This document shows, piece by piece, positions 1 to 7,188 of a stretch of 14,480 nt of DNA. Each line of letters starts with the position of its first letter. Within the stretch, counting starts at the first letter, position 1. The stretch is from positions 8,380 through 22,859 of the forward strand of contig JAOZSS010000017.1 of NCBI GenBank assembly GCA_029939545.1, in the 5' to 3' direction. The notes below the pieces were generated by a model. The model searched no databases. It was not told where the DNA came from and saw only the letters and a program-made list of their open reading frames with translations. The DNA is from Kiritimatiellia bacterium. GTDB taxonomy: Bacteria; Verrucomicrobiota; Kiritimatiellia; UBA8416; JABMPJ01. The position numbers and the translations under genes were made by a program.

Positions 1-180
1 GAGCATCTAACAATCCCACGCCAGAAAGACCTTTTCCCACCTGCCAAACTGCGGAGTTCACCCAGCCCGATCATTGCACCAAGCTGCTGCAATGACGGGA
101 AGTACCCAATTCCTAAATACCCACGTGTCCGACGTCTTGTCCTCCATAGCCCAACGGGCGAAGGAGGGCCCTCCGGCCTT
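1..180. other. Non-coding left edge
   Basis: No convincing gene lies here. Short open frames on both strands are shadows and match nothing I recognise. The stretch holds CACGTG and GACGTC palindromes and, at its right end, a structured hairpin described separately. It lies downstream of the exonuclease gene, so it may carry that transcript's 3' end. Confidence 0.5.
141..174. repeat. Hairpin plus 12-bp palindrome after the exonuclease gene
   Basis: CCTCC (141-145) pairs with GGAGG (163-167), and inside it GCCC (149-152) pairs with GGGC (156-159) across a 3-base loop, leaving a small internal bulge. The right arm overlaps a perfect 12-bp palindrome, GGAGGGCCCTCC (163-174). It ends 6 bases from the stop codon of the minus-strand exonuclease gene, so it could act as a 3' processing or stability element. 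There is no T-tract, so a classical rho-independent terminator is unlikely. A dispersed repeat is an alternative. Confidence 0.4.
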
Positions 181-990
181 CTACTCCGGTGGCGATGGCC
201 ATTTGCCTGCCATGGCGCGCTCCACGATAGTCAGCGTTTCGCGCGGGAAGTCGCTGCGCAGCATCCACTTGATGAAGTTTGGCTCGTTCTCGATCAAGTA
301 GCGCAGCGACGTGCCCTTCTTCTTGCTGAAGTTGAGAACCACTTCCTTGTTGGCCCATTTCAGGCGCCCGGCGCGATCAACCCAGCCCGGCTGTGCCCGG
401 CTGCAGAAGGCATCCAGTGCCGCGACGTCCCGCGGCAAATCGCCGTAGCGGTTGAGCTGGCCTTCCAGCACGCGGATCGTCGCCATCACGTCGGCCTCCG
501 CACTGTGCGCGTCCGCGAAATCCATCTCCCCGCAATAGAAGCGGAGCGCGGCCGAGAGATCGCGCGGCTCACGCTTGTGAAAGATCGTTTGGGCGTCGAC
601 AATCCTGCGCCCTTCCACCTCAAAGGTTAACCCTACCCGCAGAAACTCCTCCGCCAGCAACGGCACATCGAAGCGGTTGAGGTTGTACCCGGCCAGATCA
701 CAGCCATCCAGGAAATCCTGGTAATGCTGGGCGCGATCGGCAAAGGGTGGGCAGTTGGCCACGTCCGCATCCGTGATCCCGTGAATCGCCGTCGTCTCAG
801 GAGGAATGGGAACGGTCGGATTGATCCGTTCGTCAAGGCTCTCGTACTGCCCGCCGGGCAGCACCTTGACAATCGCGATCTCCACAATGCGATCAGTTCT
901 AATGTTGATGCCGGTTGTTTCGAGGTCGAAACAGGCCAGTGGCCGGTCAAGTGTCAGGTTGGATAATAGTTTCGTTGTCATGCGAGCCAC
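181..990 (-). CDS. DnaQ-like 3'-5' exonuclease (DEDDh)
   Basis: This is a 269-residue DEDDh-superfamily exonuclease, related to the polymerase III epsilon proofreading domain and RNase T. It removes nucleotides from 3' ends using two metal ions. The five expected active-site residues are visible: Asp22 and Glu24 in FDLETTG, Asp108 in NRFDVPLL, then His162 and Asp167 in AHSAEADV. The nuclease fold spans about residues 15-175. The C-terminal ~90 residues are an extension with no recognised domain, containing W-x-N-KEVVLNFSKKKGTSLRYL. It is longer than a bare proofreading subunit and has no polymerase, BRCT or UvrC domain. The listed start is GTG at 990; ATG at 981 (MTTKLL) is at least as likely, and neither has a clear ribosome binding site. 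The gene stands alone. The fold assignment is firm; whether it is a replication, repair or RNA-processing enzyme is open. Confidence 0.9.
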   Translation of the reverse strand: MARMTTKLLSNLTLDRPLACFDLETTGINIRTDRIVEIAIVKVLPGGQYESLDERINPTVPIPPETTAIHGITDADVANCPPFADRAQHYQDFLDGCDLAGYNLNRFDVPLLAEEFLRVGLTFEVEGRRIVDAQTIFHKREPRDLSAALRFYCGEMDFADAHSAEADVMATIRVLEGQLNRYGDLPRDVAALDAFCSRAQPGWVDRAGRLKWANKEVVLNFSKKKGTSLRYLIENEPNFIKWMLRSDFPRETLTIVERAMAGKWPSPPE

Positions 991-1055
991 TATAGAGTGC
1001 TTTGCGCGGTTACGCCAAGAGCAAGGTTTCGTGTTTCGGATGTCACCTGAGGCTC

Positions 1056-1076
1056 TGACTCCTGACTCCTGACCCC
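1056..1076. repeat. 7-bp tandem repeat, three copies
   Basis: TGACTCC-TGACTCC-TGACCCC, with one mismatch in the third copy. It lies in the short gap between the start of the exonuclease gene and the end of the response regulator gene. The function is unknown; slipped-strand variation is possible. Confidence 0.6.
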
Positions 1077-1083
1077 ACCTTCC

Positions 1084-1644
1084 CTACGAATCCCCAAACA
1101 GATGCTGCCCCATGAAGGAGCAGAGCATGCCGCCGACAACGTGGCGGATCTGCTCAAGGGAGAAAGGCTTGATCATCAGCGCATTGGCCTCGAGCTCGCC
1201 GAGTGTCTGGCCCAGGTCGTGCCCGTCATAGCCGGTGGCGAAAACAACCGGCAGCTGTTTGTGCTGCTTGCGGATAGCGCGGCACACCTCAAAGCCGTCC
1301 TTGCCCGGCATGGATACATCAAGCACCGCCACGTCCACCGGATGCCTTTCCGTTACAACCGTGTCATAGGCATGTCGCCCGTTGCTGCACGGAATCACCC
1401 GCAGGCCCATCCGTTCCAGCACGCGCGTGTTCAGGTGTAGCACGTCCTGGTCGTCATCAGCCACCAACGCCGTCGCCCCCTTGAGATGACAGTCATGATG
1501 GCAACCGCACTCGCTCTCGATGGCGCGGCCGGTCAGTACGGGGCAAACACCGGCTTGAAAGGCATCACATGCCTCCCGGTGCTTCGCCTCAGGCAGACGT
1601 ATTTCTCCATCCATCATTGCCGCTTCGCCTATGCTTACCCTCAC
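1084..1644 (-). CDS. Receiver-only response regulator with Cys-rich N-terminus
   Basis: The CheY-like receiver domain spans about residues 57-175. The acidic pocket is ADDD (Asp63-65), the phosphoacceptor is Asp109 in AVLDVSMPGKDG, the switch Thr is Thr137 (FATG), and the invariant Lys is Lys159 (IKP). No DNA-binding, enzymatic or HPt domain follows, so output must be by protein contact or phosphorelay. The first ~55 residues are unusual: cysteines at 26, 34, 46, 48 and 52, with adjacent histidines in ECGCHHDCH. This is a possible metal, heme or redox-sensing patch (inference). The listed start is GTG at 1644; the tandem ATGs at 1617 and 1614 are good alternatives and keep the Cys-rich segment. 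No partner kinase is in the window. It diverges from the SprT-like gene. Confidence 0.85.
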   Translation of the reverse strand: MRVSIGEAAMMDGEIRLPEAKHREACDAFQAGVCPVLTGRAIESECGCHHDCHLKGATALVADDDQDVLHLNTRVLERMGLRVIPCSNGRHAYDTVVTERHPVDVAVLDVSMPGKDGFEVCRAIRKQHKQLPVVFATGYDGHDLGQTLGELEANALMIKPFSLEQIRHVVGGMLCSFMGQHLFGDS

Positions 1645-1901
1645 CTAACCAATTCGATCCTACCCCTCCACAATCCCTCTTGCACATAGGACCTTGGGCT
1701 TACAGGAATCTCCCGATAGGTACACATACCCCAACCCAAACAAAGAGACAGGCCCCCCGCCTTCCTCCCCCTAACCCAAGCGAAAGAGAGGGGAGGCCTT
1801 CCGCAGGCCTTTGGACGCCGCAGGCGGACTCGAGCCAAGGAAGGTCTCCCCTCTCCGAAGCGTTCTTGACTCTCTCTTTCCTCTCCCCGACCATCCCCTC
1901 C
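1645..1901. other. Divergent intergenic region
   Basis: This 257-base gap separates the response regulator start (minus) from the SprT-like start (plus), so it should hold promoters for both. The only clear structure is the long hairpin at 1786-1855. The reading frame of the SprT-like gene stays open to the left as far as 1569, but the encoded proline-rich peptide has no family resemblance. I see no promoter I would defend. Confidence 0.5.
1786..1855. repeat. 17-bp inverted repeat with 36-base loop
   Basis: Arm 1786-1802 (GAGAGGGGAGGCCTTCC) is complementary to arm 1839-1855 (GGAAGGTCTCCCCTCTC) with a single mismatch. The 36-base loop holds two copies of CCGCAGGC. It lies 46 bases before the SprT-like start. 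It could be a transcript hairpin, a protein-binding site or a small dispersed palindromic element; there is no T-tract on the right side. Confidence 0.6.
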
Positions 1902-2621
1902 ATGTCCGCCACGCCCCACCAGCTTGATCTCTTCGAGGGGAGTACCTGTCTCGATCCGCAGTCGCTGCTCGACCGTCTCAATGCGGTCAGCCGTTGTCGC
2001 GTGACGTTGCGCCTCACCGATAACCGGGTCTCCATGGCGTGGATCGACTTCTCGAAAGGGGGACCCATACGCGTCTCGCTCGATGAGCAATACCTCTGGG
2101 CGCCATCCACCGTGATCGATGCCCTCTGCAATTACGTCGCCACACAGCGCAAAGAGGACTGGCAACTCGTCGCCGACTTCGCGCGCCAGGTGCCCGAGCG
2201 TCCCCGGTCCGTCACGCCACCCCGCCTGCGCAGCAAAGGCAAGGTCTTCGATCTCATAGCACTGCGTGACGAGGTCAACCGCGACTGCTTCGGCGGGGCC
2301 GTGAAATGCCGCATCGGGTGGGGACGCGCCGCGTCGCCTCGCCGCCGCAAACGCCGCAGCATACGCTTCGGCTCCTGGCATGCCCCGACGCATACCATTC
2401 GTATCCATCCGGCCCTCGATTCCGAGGTTGTCCCGTGTGAGTTCGTCCGCTACATCATCTTTCACGAGATGCTCCATGTCGTAGTACCCAGCGAGAATCG
2501 CGGCGGCCGTGTCCGCCATCATACCTCCGAGTTTCGTGCTCTTGAACGCCGCTATCCCGATTTTGAGCGGATGCAAAGACTCGGCACACAGCTCCTACAC
2601 AAGCTGCCCGTGGTTACATGA
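1902..2621 (+). CDS. SprT-like zinc metallopeptidase
   Basis: This 239-residue protein of the SprT/M48-like zincin group has the zinc motif HEMLH at His188-His192, with Glu189 as the expected general base. It is followed by RHHTSEFRALERRYP, where His206 or His207 is the likely third ligand. This C-terminal arrangement matches the SprT fold. The N-terminal ~110 residues have no recognised motif. A basic patch (SPRRRKRRSIR, about 145-155) could contact nucleic acid. I chose ATG at 1902 (MSATPHQLDLFEG) because the upstream open frame to 1569 encodes low-complexity proline-rich sequence across a hairpin. There is no strong ribosome binding site. Relatives of the eukaryotic SPRTN branch cleave DNA-crosslinked proteins, but the substrate of bacterial members is unclear, so no process is assigned. 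The gene appears monocistronic, with a weak terminator at its end. Confidence 0.8.
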   Translation: MSATPHQLDLFEGSTCLDPQSLLDRLNAVSRCRVTLRLTDNRVSMAWIDFSKGGPIRVSLDEQYLWAPSTVIDALCNYVATQRKEDWQLVADFARQVPERPRSVTPPRLRSKGKVFDLIALRDEVNRDCFGGAVKCRIGWGRAASPRRRKRRSIRFGSWHAPTHTIRIHPALDSEVVPCEFVRYIIFHEMLHVVVPSENRGGRVRHHTSEFRALERRYPDFERMQRLGTQLLHKLPVVT

Positions 2622-2640
2622 CCGATTCTGTCATTTTTTT
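2618..2640 (+). terminator. Weak rho-independent terminator after SprT-like gene
   Basis: ATGAC (2618-2622) pairs with GTCAT (2630-2634) across a 7-base loop, followed by a run of seven T (2634-2640). It overlaps the stop codon. The stem is only 5 bp, so efficiency is doubtful, but it separates this gene from the respiratory operon. Confidence 0.35.
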
Positions 2641-2725
2641 GTCGGAAGGGATGGGGCGAGTTGCTACACTGTTCGCCACTTGATTCGGTCGGCACCCATG
2701 CAATAAGCTCGGCCTTGAAATCTTT

Positions 2726-3301
2726 ATGCATATGAAGCGGCTGTTCAGAAAATCTGGTCGGGCTCGGATCATCATCCCCAGCTTCGTACTCGGCGGCCTT
2801 GCTGCCGCCGCGCTGTCTGTCGTTGCCGCCGTATTGGTCGAGCACACTGGCGATGATGTCTTCTGTGGCAAATGCCACGAGATGGATGTCTATTGCGAAA
2901 CGTGGGAAACCAGCGCCCACGGTACTGCACAGAAAGGCATCCAAGTCGCGAACTGTGTCGACTGCCATTTGCCGCACGATAATCCTGTAGGCTACATTCT
3001 CTTCAAGGCCAAGAAGGGCATTCATGACGTCTCCGCCCATTTGCGCGGCATCAGGCCGGGCGGTATCTCACGCCTCGAGGCCCGCGAAGAATACACCTTC
3101 GAGTCCGGCTGCCTGAAGTGCCACAAGGAGCTCGTGGCACCCGGCATCTCCCTCAAAGCTTTCACTGCCCACCGTGACTACATGACCGGCGAGACCACCA
3201 AGAGCTGCATCACCTGTCATACGGACGTGGGCCATGGCGATCTCAAGTCAGTTCTACTGGAACAAGAAGCACACCTTGAGCAAAACGGAGGTACGGGATG
3301 A
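2726..3301 (+). CDS. nrfH: NrfH/NapC-type tetraheme cytochrome c quinol dehydrogenase
   Basis: This 191-residue membrane-anchored cytochrome has four CxxCH heme sites: CGKCH (47-51), CVDCH (77-81), CLKCH (129-133) and CITCH (161-165). One N-terminal membrane helix (about 15-37) follows a basic stretch, giving an uncleaved anchor with the hemes outside the membrane. The first heme motif reads CGKCHEM; a Met two residues after the heme His ligates heme 1 in NrfH, a family hallmark. The family oxidises menaquinol and passes electrons to a periplasmic partner. The next gene (octaheme cytochrome) overlaps by 4 bases, so that is the natural partner in place of NrfA. The start is ATG 2726 or ATG 2732, both in frame; neither has a good ribosome binding site. 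It heads the four-gene operon. Confidence 0.9.
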   Translation: MHMKRLFRKSGRARIIIPSFVLGGLAAAALSVVAAVLVEHTGDDVFCGKCHEMDVYCETWETSAHGTAQKGIQVANCVDCHLPHDNPVGYILFKAKKGIHDVSAHLRGIRPGGISRLEAREEYTFESGCLKCHKELVAPGISLKAFTAHRDYMTGETTKSCITCHTDVGHGDLKSVLLEQEAHLEQNGGTG

Positions 3302-4650
3302 TGAATAGGAAACGGATGGGTCTTTGTGTTATGGCCGCCCTCGTCTGTGGGGCTGCCGTGGAATTGATGGCCGAGGAAGCAACCATCGAGCTGGCCCTTG
3401 CGGGCAAGGCCGACCTGGTCGTGAAGCGCGGCTATACGGCCGAAGCCGCCGCGTGTGTTGAGTGTCATGCCAAGGAGACGCCCGGCGTCGTCGAAGGCTG
3501 GCGTTCCAGCCGCATGGCCCATGTCGGGGTATCCTGCTACGACTGCCACTCCGTTGAGAAAAGCTCGCCCATGGCCAGCCAGTGCTCCGGGATCAAGGGA
3601 ACCGAAACCTTCATCTCGCCCATGGTGTCGCCCACGACCTGCGCGCGCTGCCATCCCGCCGAAGTCGAGCAGTTCTCCAAGAGTGGCCACGCCCGCCTTG
3701 CGGCTGTTCCGGTGGTCGATAGTGAGAAATTCAAGACCCTTATGTACAAGCTCGAGGGGGGCGAGTTCATGCATCCCGACGTGCCGGGATCGACCGCGTC
3801 AAGGTCAACCGGATGCCAGCAGTGCCATGGCACCGAGATCGAGCTCGGGCCCGACAACAAGCCCATCAACGACACATGGCCGGGTGGCGTTGGTCAGCGC
3901 TATCCCGATGGCGGCATCGGCAACTGCACCGTCTGCCATACCCGCCACATGTTCTCCATCGCAGAAGCCCGCAAGCCGGAAGCCTGCGCAAGTTGCCACC
4001 TTGGTCCGGACCATCCCGATATCGAAATCTACCTCAGCAGCAAGCACGGCCAGGTGTTCCTGGCCCATGGTGATGACTGGACATGGGACAGCCCACCGGA
4101 CGCCTGGGAGCCTGGCGACTACAAGGCACCCACCTGCGCCACCTGCCATATGAGCGGTATCGGCGAACTCAAGACCACCCACAACATCAACGAACGCCTC
4201 CACTGGGATCTCGTCCATCCGAAGTCCGTTGTGCGTAGCGGCGAGCGTGGCGATGGAGAGAAGGGTCGTCCGCTCATGGAGAAGGTCTGCAAGAACTGCC
4301 ATGGCCCGACCCACACGGGGTCCTTCATGGGACAGCTCGACCAAGCCGTTGCGCTCTACAACGAGTACTACGAAGGTGCCGAGAAGATGCGTGAGGAACT
4401 CGCCGCCAGGAAACTGCTCAAGGGCGACCGCTGGAGCGATGGCTTCATGGAATTGCATTACTACCTGTGGCACCACACCGGTCGGCGCGCGCGCCACGGT
4501 GCCGCCATGAACGGCCCCGACTACGCCCACTGGCACGGGTTCTTCCAGATCTTCCAGGTCTACAAAGACATGCAGGCCATCTACGACTACCGCATCAAGC
4601 ACGGCGAGATCGAAGAACTCAGCACCGTGATGAATTCAGGGCCCGAATAG
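3298..4650 (+). CDS. hao: Octaheme hydroxylamine-oxidoreductase-like cytochrome c
   Basis: This 450-residue secreted multiheme enzyme of the HAO family has a signal peptide at residues 1-25 (basic start, hydrophobic core, cleavage near LMA-EEA). Eight CxxCH motifs are present: CVECH 53, CYDCH 80, CARCH 115, CQQCH 173, CTVCH 210, CASCH 230, CATCH 280 and CKNCH 331. An Asp238-His239 pair in GPDHPDIEIYLSSKHG resembles the HAO active-site Asp-His pair. The C-terminal ~110 residues are helical and have no membrane anchor. Family members oxidise hydroxylamine or hydrazine, or reduce nitrite/hydroxylamine. Coupling to an NrfH-type partner favours the reductive direction here (inference). The Tyr that cross-links the catalytic heme in oxidative HAO could correspond to Tyr409 in GPDYAHWHG, but I cannot settle this by eye. 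GGAGG at 3287-3291 sits at good spacing from ATG 3298, which overlaps the nrfH stop (ATGA). Confidence 0.9.
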   Translation: MMNRKRMGLCVMAALVCGAAVELMAEEATIELALAGKADLVVKRGYTAEAAACVECHAKETPGVVEGWRSSRMAHVGVSCYDCHSVEKSSPMASQCSGIKGTETFISPMVSPTTCARCHPAEVEQFSKSGHARLAAVPVVDSEKFKTLMYKLEGGEFMHPDVPGSTASRSTGCQQCHGTEIELGPDNKPINDTWPGGVGQRYPDGGIGNCTVCHTRHMFSIAEARKPEACASCHLGPDHPDIEIYLSSKHGQVFLAHGDDWTWDSPPDAWEPGDYKAPTCATCHMSGIGELKTTHNINERLHWDLVHPKSVVRSGERGDGEKGRPLMEKVCKNCHGPTHTGSFMGQLDQAVALYNEYYEGAEKMREELAARKLLKGDRWSDGFMELHYYLWHHTGRRARHGAAMNGPDYAHWHGFFQIFQVYKDMQAIYDYRIKHGEIEELSTVMNSGPE

Positions 4651-4662
4651 GCTATAACCCGT

Positions 4663-5967
4663 ATGAGTACGACCGAGTCGCAACCGCCGCAACGTCCGCG
4701 GCTGTCGTCAATGCCATTAGCCGTTGTGCTGATGGCAGTGGCCGTTGTGCTCATGCTTGTCGGTGTGCTCCCCGTGCGTGGTGGCGGGCAGGAGGCCCTC
4801 TTTCGCTCACCCGTACTCTTCTTTGTGCTGACCCTGCTGGGAGCTTCCATCATTGCCTGCACCTTCCGGCGTAAGCTGACGCTGCGCAGTATCGGCTACC
4901 ATCTCACGCACCTCAGCGCCATTGTCATCATGGTTGGCGCCATGATCGGTGCCGCCTTCGAGAAGAAGTTCAACATTCAGGTTCAGCTCGGCGACGCCCC
5001 GCTCCATAGCGTGCGAATGAGCGAGAGCGAGTCGGTCGATCTCGGTTTCGGCCTCTCGATCGAATCCTTCCGCGTCGACAAGTACGCGCCCAACCTGCGG
5101 GTGGTGAAAGGCGATAACACGGTCAGCGAGCACCGTCTCGTGACCGATGCCCAGGTGAGGGTAGGGGAGGGCACCCTCAAGATCGCGCGCGTCCTGCCGC
5201 ATGCCGACATTCACGATGTCCAGCTCGATGGCAAAGCCGAACTCATCATCGGCGACCCGTCCGATCCCTTTGCGCGTCTCGCAACCGATGGCTCCGGGCC
5301 GAAAGAGGTGAAGCTGCCCGGCGGCAGTTCCCTTTTCATCGCCCGCGCCTACAACAACCTGCCTGTCATGCGAATGGGCCATGCGTTCAGGGAGACCGCT
5401 TACCCCGTCCGGCCCGGCATCATCCTGCATGTCGCGGCCAGTAACCGCATGGCCATTCTCTCCCTCGCCGCCGGCGAAGCAGCCGAGATGCTTTCCCCGT
5501 CCGATCCCGCCCATGCCCCCGAGATCCCTCCGCTGCACTACCGTTTTCCGAAGGTGACAAGCGTGAGCGTCGATGCCTCCGACAATCCGGACCTTCCCTT
5601 CGCCGCTGAACTGATCTCCGACGACGGGGCACGAACCTGGCTGATTGAAGACGGCGGACAGCTTGGCGATGATCCCGGGCGGGATGGGTATGAAGTTGTC
5701 CTCGGCCGCGCCGCCGACAAGCGCTACGAGGCCGGACTGGTTCTCGAGGTGGATGGTGATATCCTCCGGCGTGCGCTCGTGATCAACCAGCCCGTGGACG
5801 TGGCCGGGTGGCGGCTCTATCTCAACTCGTATGATTCGCAGGCGCGCCGCCACGTGACCCTTACACTGCGGCGTGATCCCGGTAACCACCTGGTCGTCGT
5901 CGGCATTCTCGGCTTGATGATCGGCACCGCGCTTATCTTCTTTATTCGGAGGCAGGCCGCATCATGA
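4663..5967 (+). CDS. resB: ResB-like cytochrome c biogenesis protein
   Basis: This 434-residue protein has the ResB/Ccs1 layout: three N-terminal membrane helices (about 17-38, 49-68, 80-99), a long extracytoplasmic domain (about 100-407) and one C-terminal helix (about 409-428) ending in RRQAAS. His80 and His83 lie in helix three (GYHLTHLSAIVI). With CcsA it forms the System II heme lyase that moves heme across the membrane and attaches it to CxxCH cysteines. It starts 12 bases after the octaheme gene and overlaps ccsA by 4 bases, so it probably serves the 12 heme sites of the two cytochromes encoded just before. There is no clear ribosome binding site before ATG 4663; coupling to upstream translation is likely. 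The family is recognised mainly by layout and context, as ResB sequences diverge. Confidence 0.85.
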   Translation: MSTTESQPPQRPRLSSMPLAVVLMAVAVVLMLVGVLPVRGGGQEALFRSPVLFFVLTLLGASIIACTFRRKLTLRSIGYHLTHLSAIVIMVGAMIGAAFEKKFNIQVQLGDAPLHSVRMSESESVDLGFGLSIESFRVDKYAPNLRVVKGDNTVSEHRLVTDAQVRVGEGTLKIARVLPHADIHDVQLDGKAELIIGDPSDPFARLATDGSGPKEVKLPGGSSLFIARAYNNLPVMRMGHAFRETAYPVRPGIILHVAASNRMAILSLAAGEAAEMLSPSDPAHAPEIPPLHYRFPKVTSVSVDASDNPDLPFAAELISDDGARTWLIEDGGQLGDDPGRDGYEVVLGRAADKRYEAGLVLEVDGDILRRALVINQPVDVAGWRLYLNSYDSQARRHVTLTLRRDPGNHLVVVGILGLMIGTALIFFIRRQAAS

Positions 5968-6737
5968 AAGCACTCATTGGCATGGCCCTGATTCTGCACA
6001 TGCTCGCGCTGCTGCTCCGCTTCCTGCGCCGACCGCGCCTTGGGTTCGTCTCGTTCATGGCCGCGTCCGTCATCTGTCTGGTCGTGGTGGGGATGGATTG
6101 GGCTGCCGCCGGACAGCCGCCTTTCTCGAGCATGCACCATGTGATGGTGGTCCTGGGCGCTTGTGCCTTGCCCGCCTACGCCCTACTGGTGTTGGGACGG
6201 GGGCTCACATGGATGACGCCTGCATTCCCTCTCGCGGGAGCCATACCGCTTGTGATGGCAATCATCTTTCGGCGCGACGAGGCTTGGCATTTGGCTCCGG
6301 CCCTGCAGTCGCCTTGGTTCGTCCCGCATGTGATCGCCTACATGGTGTCCTACTCGCTCGCGCTGATGGCCTTCCTTCTGCTCGTGACCGGGTTCGTGCG
6401 GAAGAACTTTGGCGACGGCACGTTCGATGTCGGCAAGCTCGAGACCGGCAGCTACGAGATTCTCTCGGTCTCCTTCCCGCTCATGACCTTCGGCATACTT
6501 TCCGGTGCACTCTGGGCCAACCAGATATGGGGCGACTACTGGTCGTGGGACTCAAAGGAGACCTGGTCGCTTATCACCTGGTTCCTCTATCTCTGCTACT
6601 TCCACTGCCGCAAGCACGGCAAACTGCGCAAGCACGCCAACCTCGCCCACGCCCTCGCCTTCCTCGCCATGCTCACCACCTTCCTCCTCGTCAATCTCCT
6701 CCCCAAACTAGCCAGTAAACTCCACAGCTACGTCTAG
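5964..6737 (+). CDS. ccsA: CcsA/ResC cytochrome c heme lyase
   Basis: This 257-residue polytopic membrane protein of the CcsA/CcmC/CcmF heme-handling superfamily has its signature Trp-rich WWD segment at residues 189-206 (WGDYWSWDSKETWSLITW), which presents heme outside the membrane. Candidate heme-ligand histidines are His122 (FVPHVIAY) and His254 in the terminal LHSYV, at the positions expected in CcsA. About seven membrane helices can be drawn. It overlaps resB by 4 bases (ATGA), so the two halves of System II are kept together as separate genes, not fused as in epsilonproteobacterial CcsBA (NrfI). At 257 residues it is slightly shorter than typical CcsA. The stop codon shares bases with the stop of the convergent HTH gene. 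Confidence 0.95.
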   Translation: MKALIGMALILHMLALLLRFLRRPRLGFVSFMAASVICLVVVGMDWAAAGQPPFSSMHHVMVVLGACALPAYALLVLGRGLTWMTPAFPLAGAIPLVMAIIFRRDEAWHLAPALQSPWFVPHVIAYMVSYSLALMAFLLLVTGFVRKNFGDGTFDVGKLETGSYEILSVSFPLMTFGILSGALWANQIWGDYWSWDSKETWSLITWFLYLCYFHCRKHGKLRKHANLAHALAFLAMLTTFLLVNLLPKLASKLHSYV

Positions 6738-6970
6738 TAGTTGAACAGATCCGCAATGCGGTACGCCTCGCCCGTGGCGGTGTTGAGCGCATTGCAGACC
6801 TTCGCCTTCACATTGGGTGTCAGCCGGCGGCCCTTACACGCGCGTGCCACCATCTTGTGCGTGATCTGTTCCGTGGACGCGGCCACAAGATCGTTCGCCT
6901 TCAGCTCCCGCGTGGATAGGATCTCCGCAATCGGCTGCTCGCCAAGGTTCCGCTCAATGTCGTCGTTCAT
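6734..6970 (-). CDS. Small helix-turn-helix-like protein
   Basis: This 78-residue protein has the pattern of a compact DNA-binding domain: LVAASTEQITHKMVARACKG then RRLTPNVKAKVCNALNTATG, similar to the last helices of Cro/LacI-type HTH domains (LTPxVKxKVxxALNxxTG). There are no other domains. I associate this short, highly conserved protein with Verrucomicrobiota-type genomes, but cannot name it. GAGG six bases before ATG 6970 is a reasonable ribosome binding site and overlaps the slyX stop region; the gap to slyX is 8 bases, so the two are one operon with slyX first. Its stop codon overlaps that of convergent ccsA by four bases. The DNA target is unknown. Confidence 0.8.
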   Translation of the reverse strand: MNDDIERNLGEQPIAEILSTRELKANDLVAASTEQITHKMVARACKGRRLTPNVKAKVCNALNTATGEAYRIADLFNY

Positions 6971-6978
6971 CTATCGCC

Positions 6979-7188
6979 TCAGTAGTGTGGCGGCTTTTCC
7001 ATCTGTGGGTCTGCGTCAGCCGGTTCCGGGGATTCCACCTGGTTCAAGCGTCCCTCGACCGCCTGAATCTTCCCGTTCAACCGGTCAATCTCATCATACT
7101 GCCCGCGCACCACGTCAGACAGTTCATGGACCGTCCGTTCCAGGAACGCCAGGCTACTCTCCACCTCGGTCAGTCGTTCTTCACTCAT
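6979..7188 (-). CDS. slyX: SlyX family protein
   Basis: This 69-residue protein has the SlyX pattern: an acidic start (MSEERLTEVESSLAFLE), a heptad coiled coil (about residues 5-50) with LERTVHELSDVV, and the diagnostic C-terminal PPHY. SlyX proteins are small cytoplasmic coiled-coil proteins of unknown biochemical role, named for linkage to slyD lysis mutants. I chose ATG at 7188 because family similarity starts there; the frame stays open to 7293 but that part is unlike SlyX. No good ribosome binding site precedes this ATG, yet a strong GGAGGG lies 26 bases upstream in front of a five-codon mini-ORF (see findings). It is followed within 8 bases by the HTH gene. Confidence 0.85.
   Translation of the reverse strand: MSEERLTEVESSLAFLERTVHELSDVVRGQYDEIDRLNGKIQAVEGRLNQVESPEPADADPQMEKPPHY

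Noticed and set aside
1569..1901. N-terminal extension of the SprT-like gene to 1569
   Set aside because: The extra ~110 residues are proline-rich low-complexity sequence crossing a long hairpin and overlapping the divergent response regulator start; ATG 1902 fits the protein better.
1641..2576. 311-residue minus-strand ORF opposite the SprT-like gene
   Set aside because: A GC-driven shadow. The opposite strand carries HEMLH and other family residues, and this frame has none.
2640..2725. FNR-like half site TTGAT and a TTGATT/TAAGCT promoter before nrfH
   Set aside because: Only one half of the FNR dyad is present, and the promoter match is weak with 18-base spacing; not strong enough to annotate.
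4807..5889. 360-residue minus-strand ORF opposite resB
   Set aside because: Shadow frame. resB has the expected membrane helices, operon position and overlap with ccsA; the minus frame has no domain.
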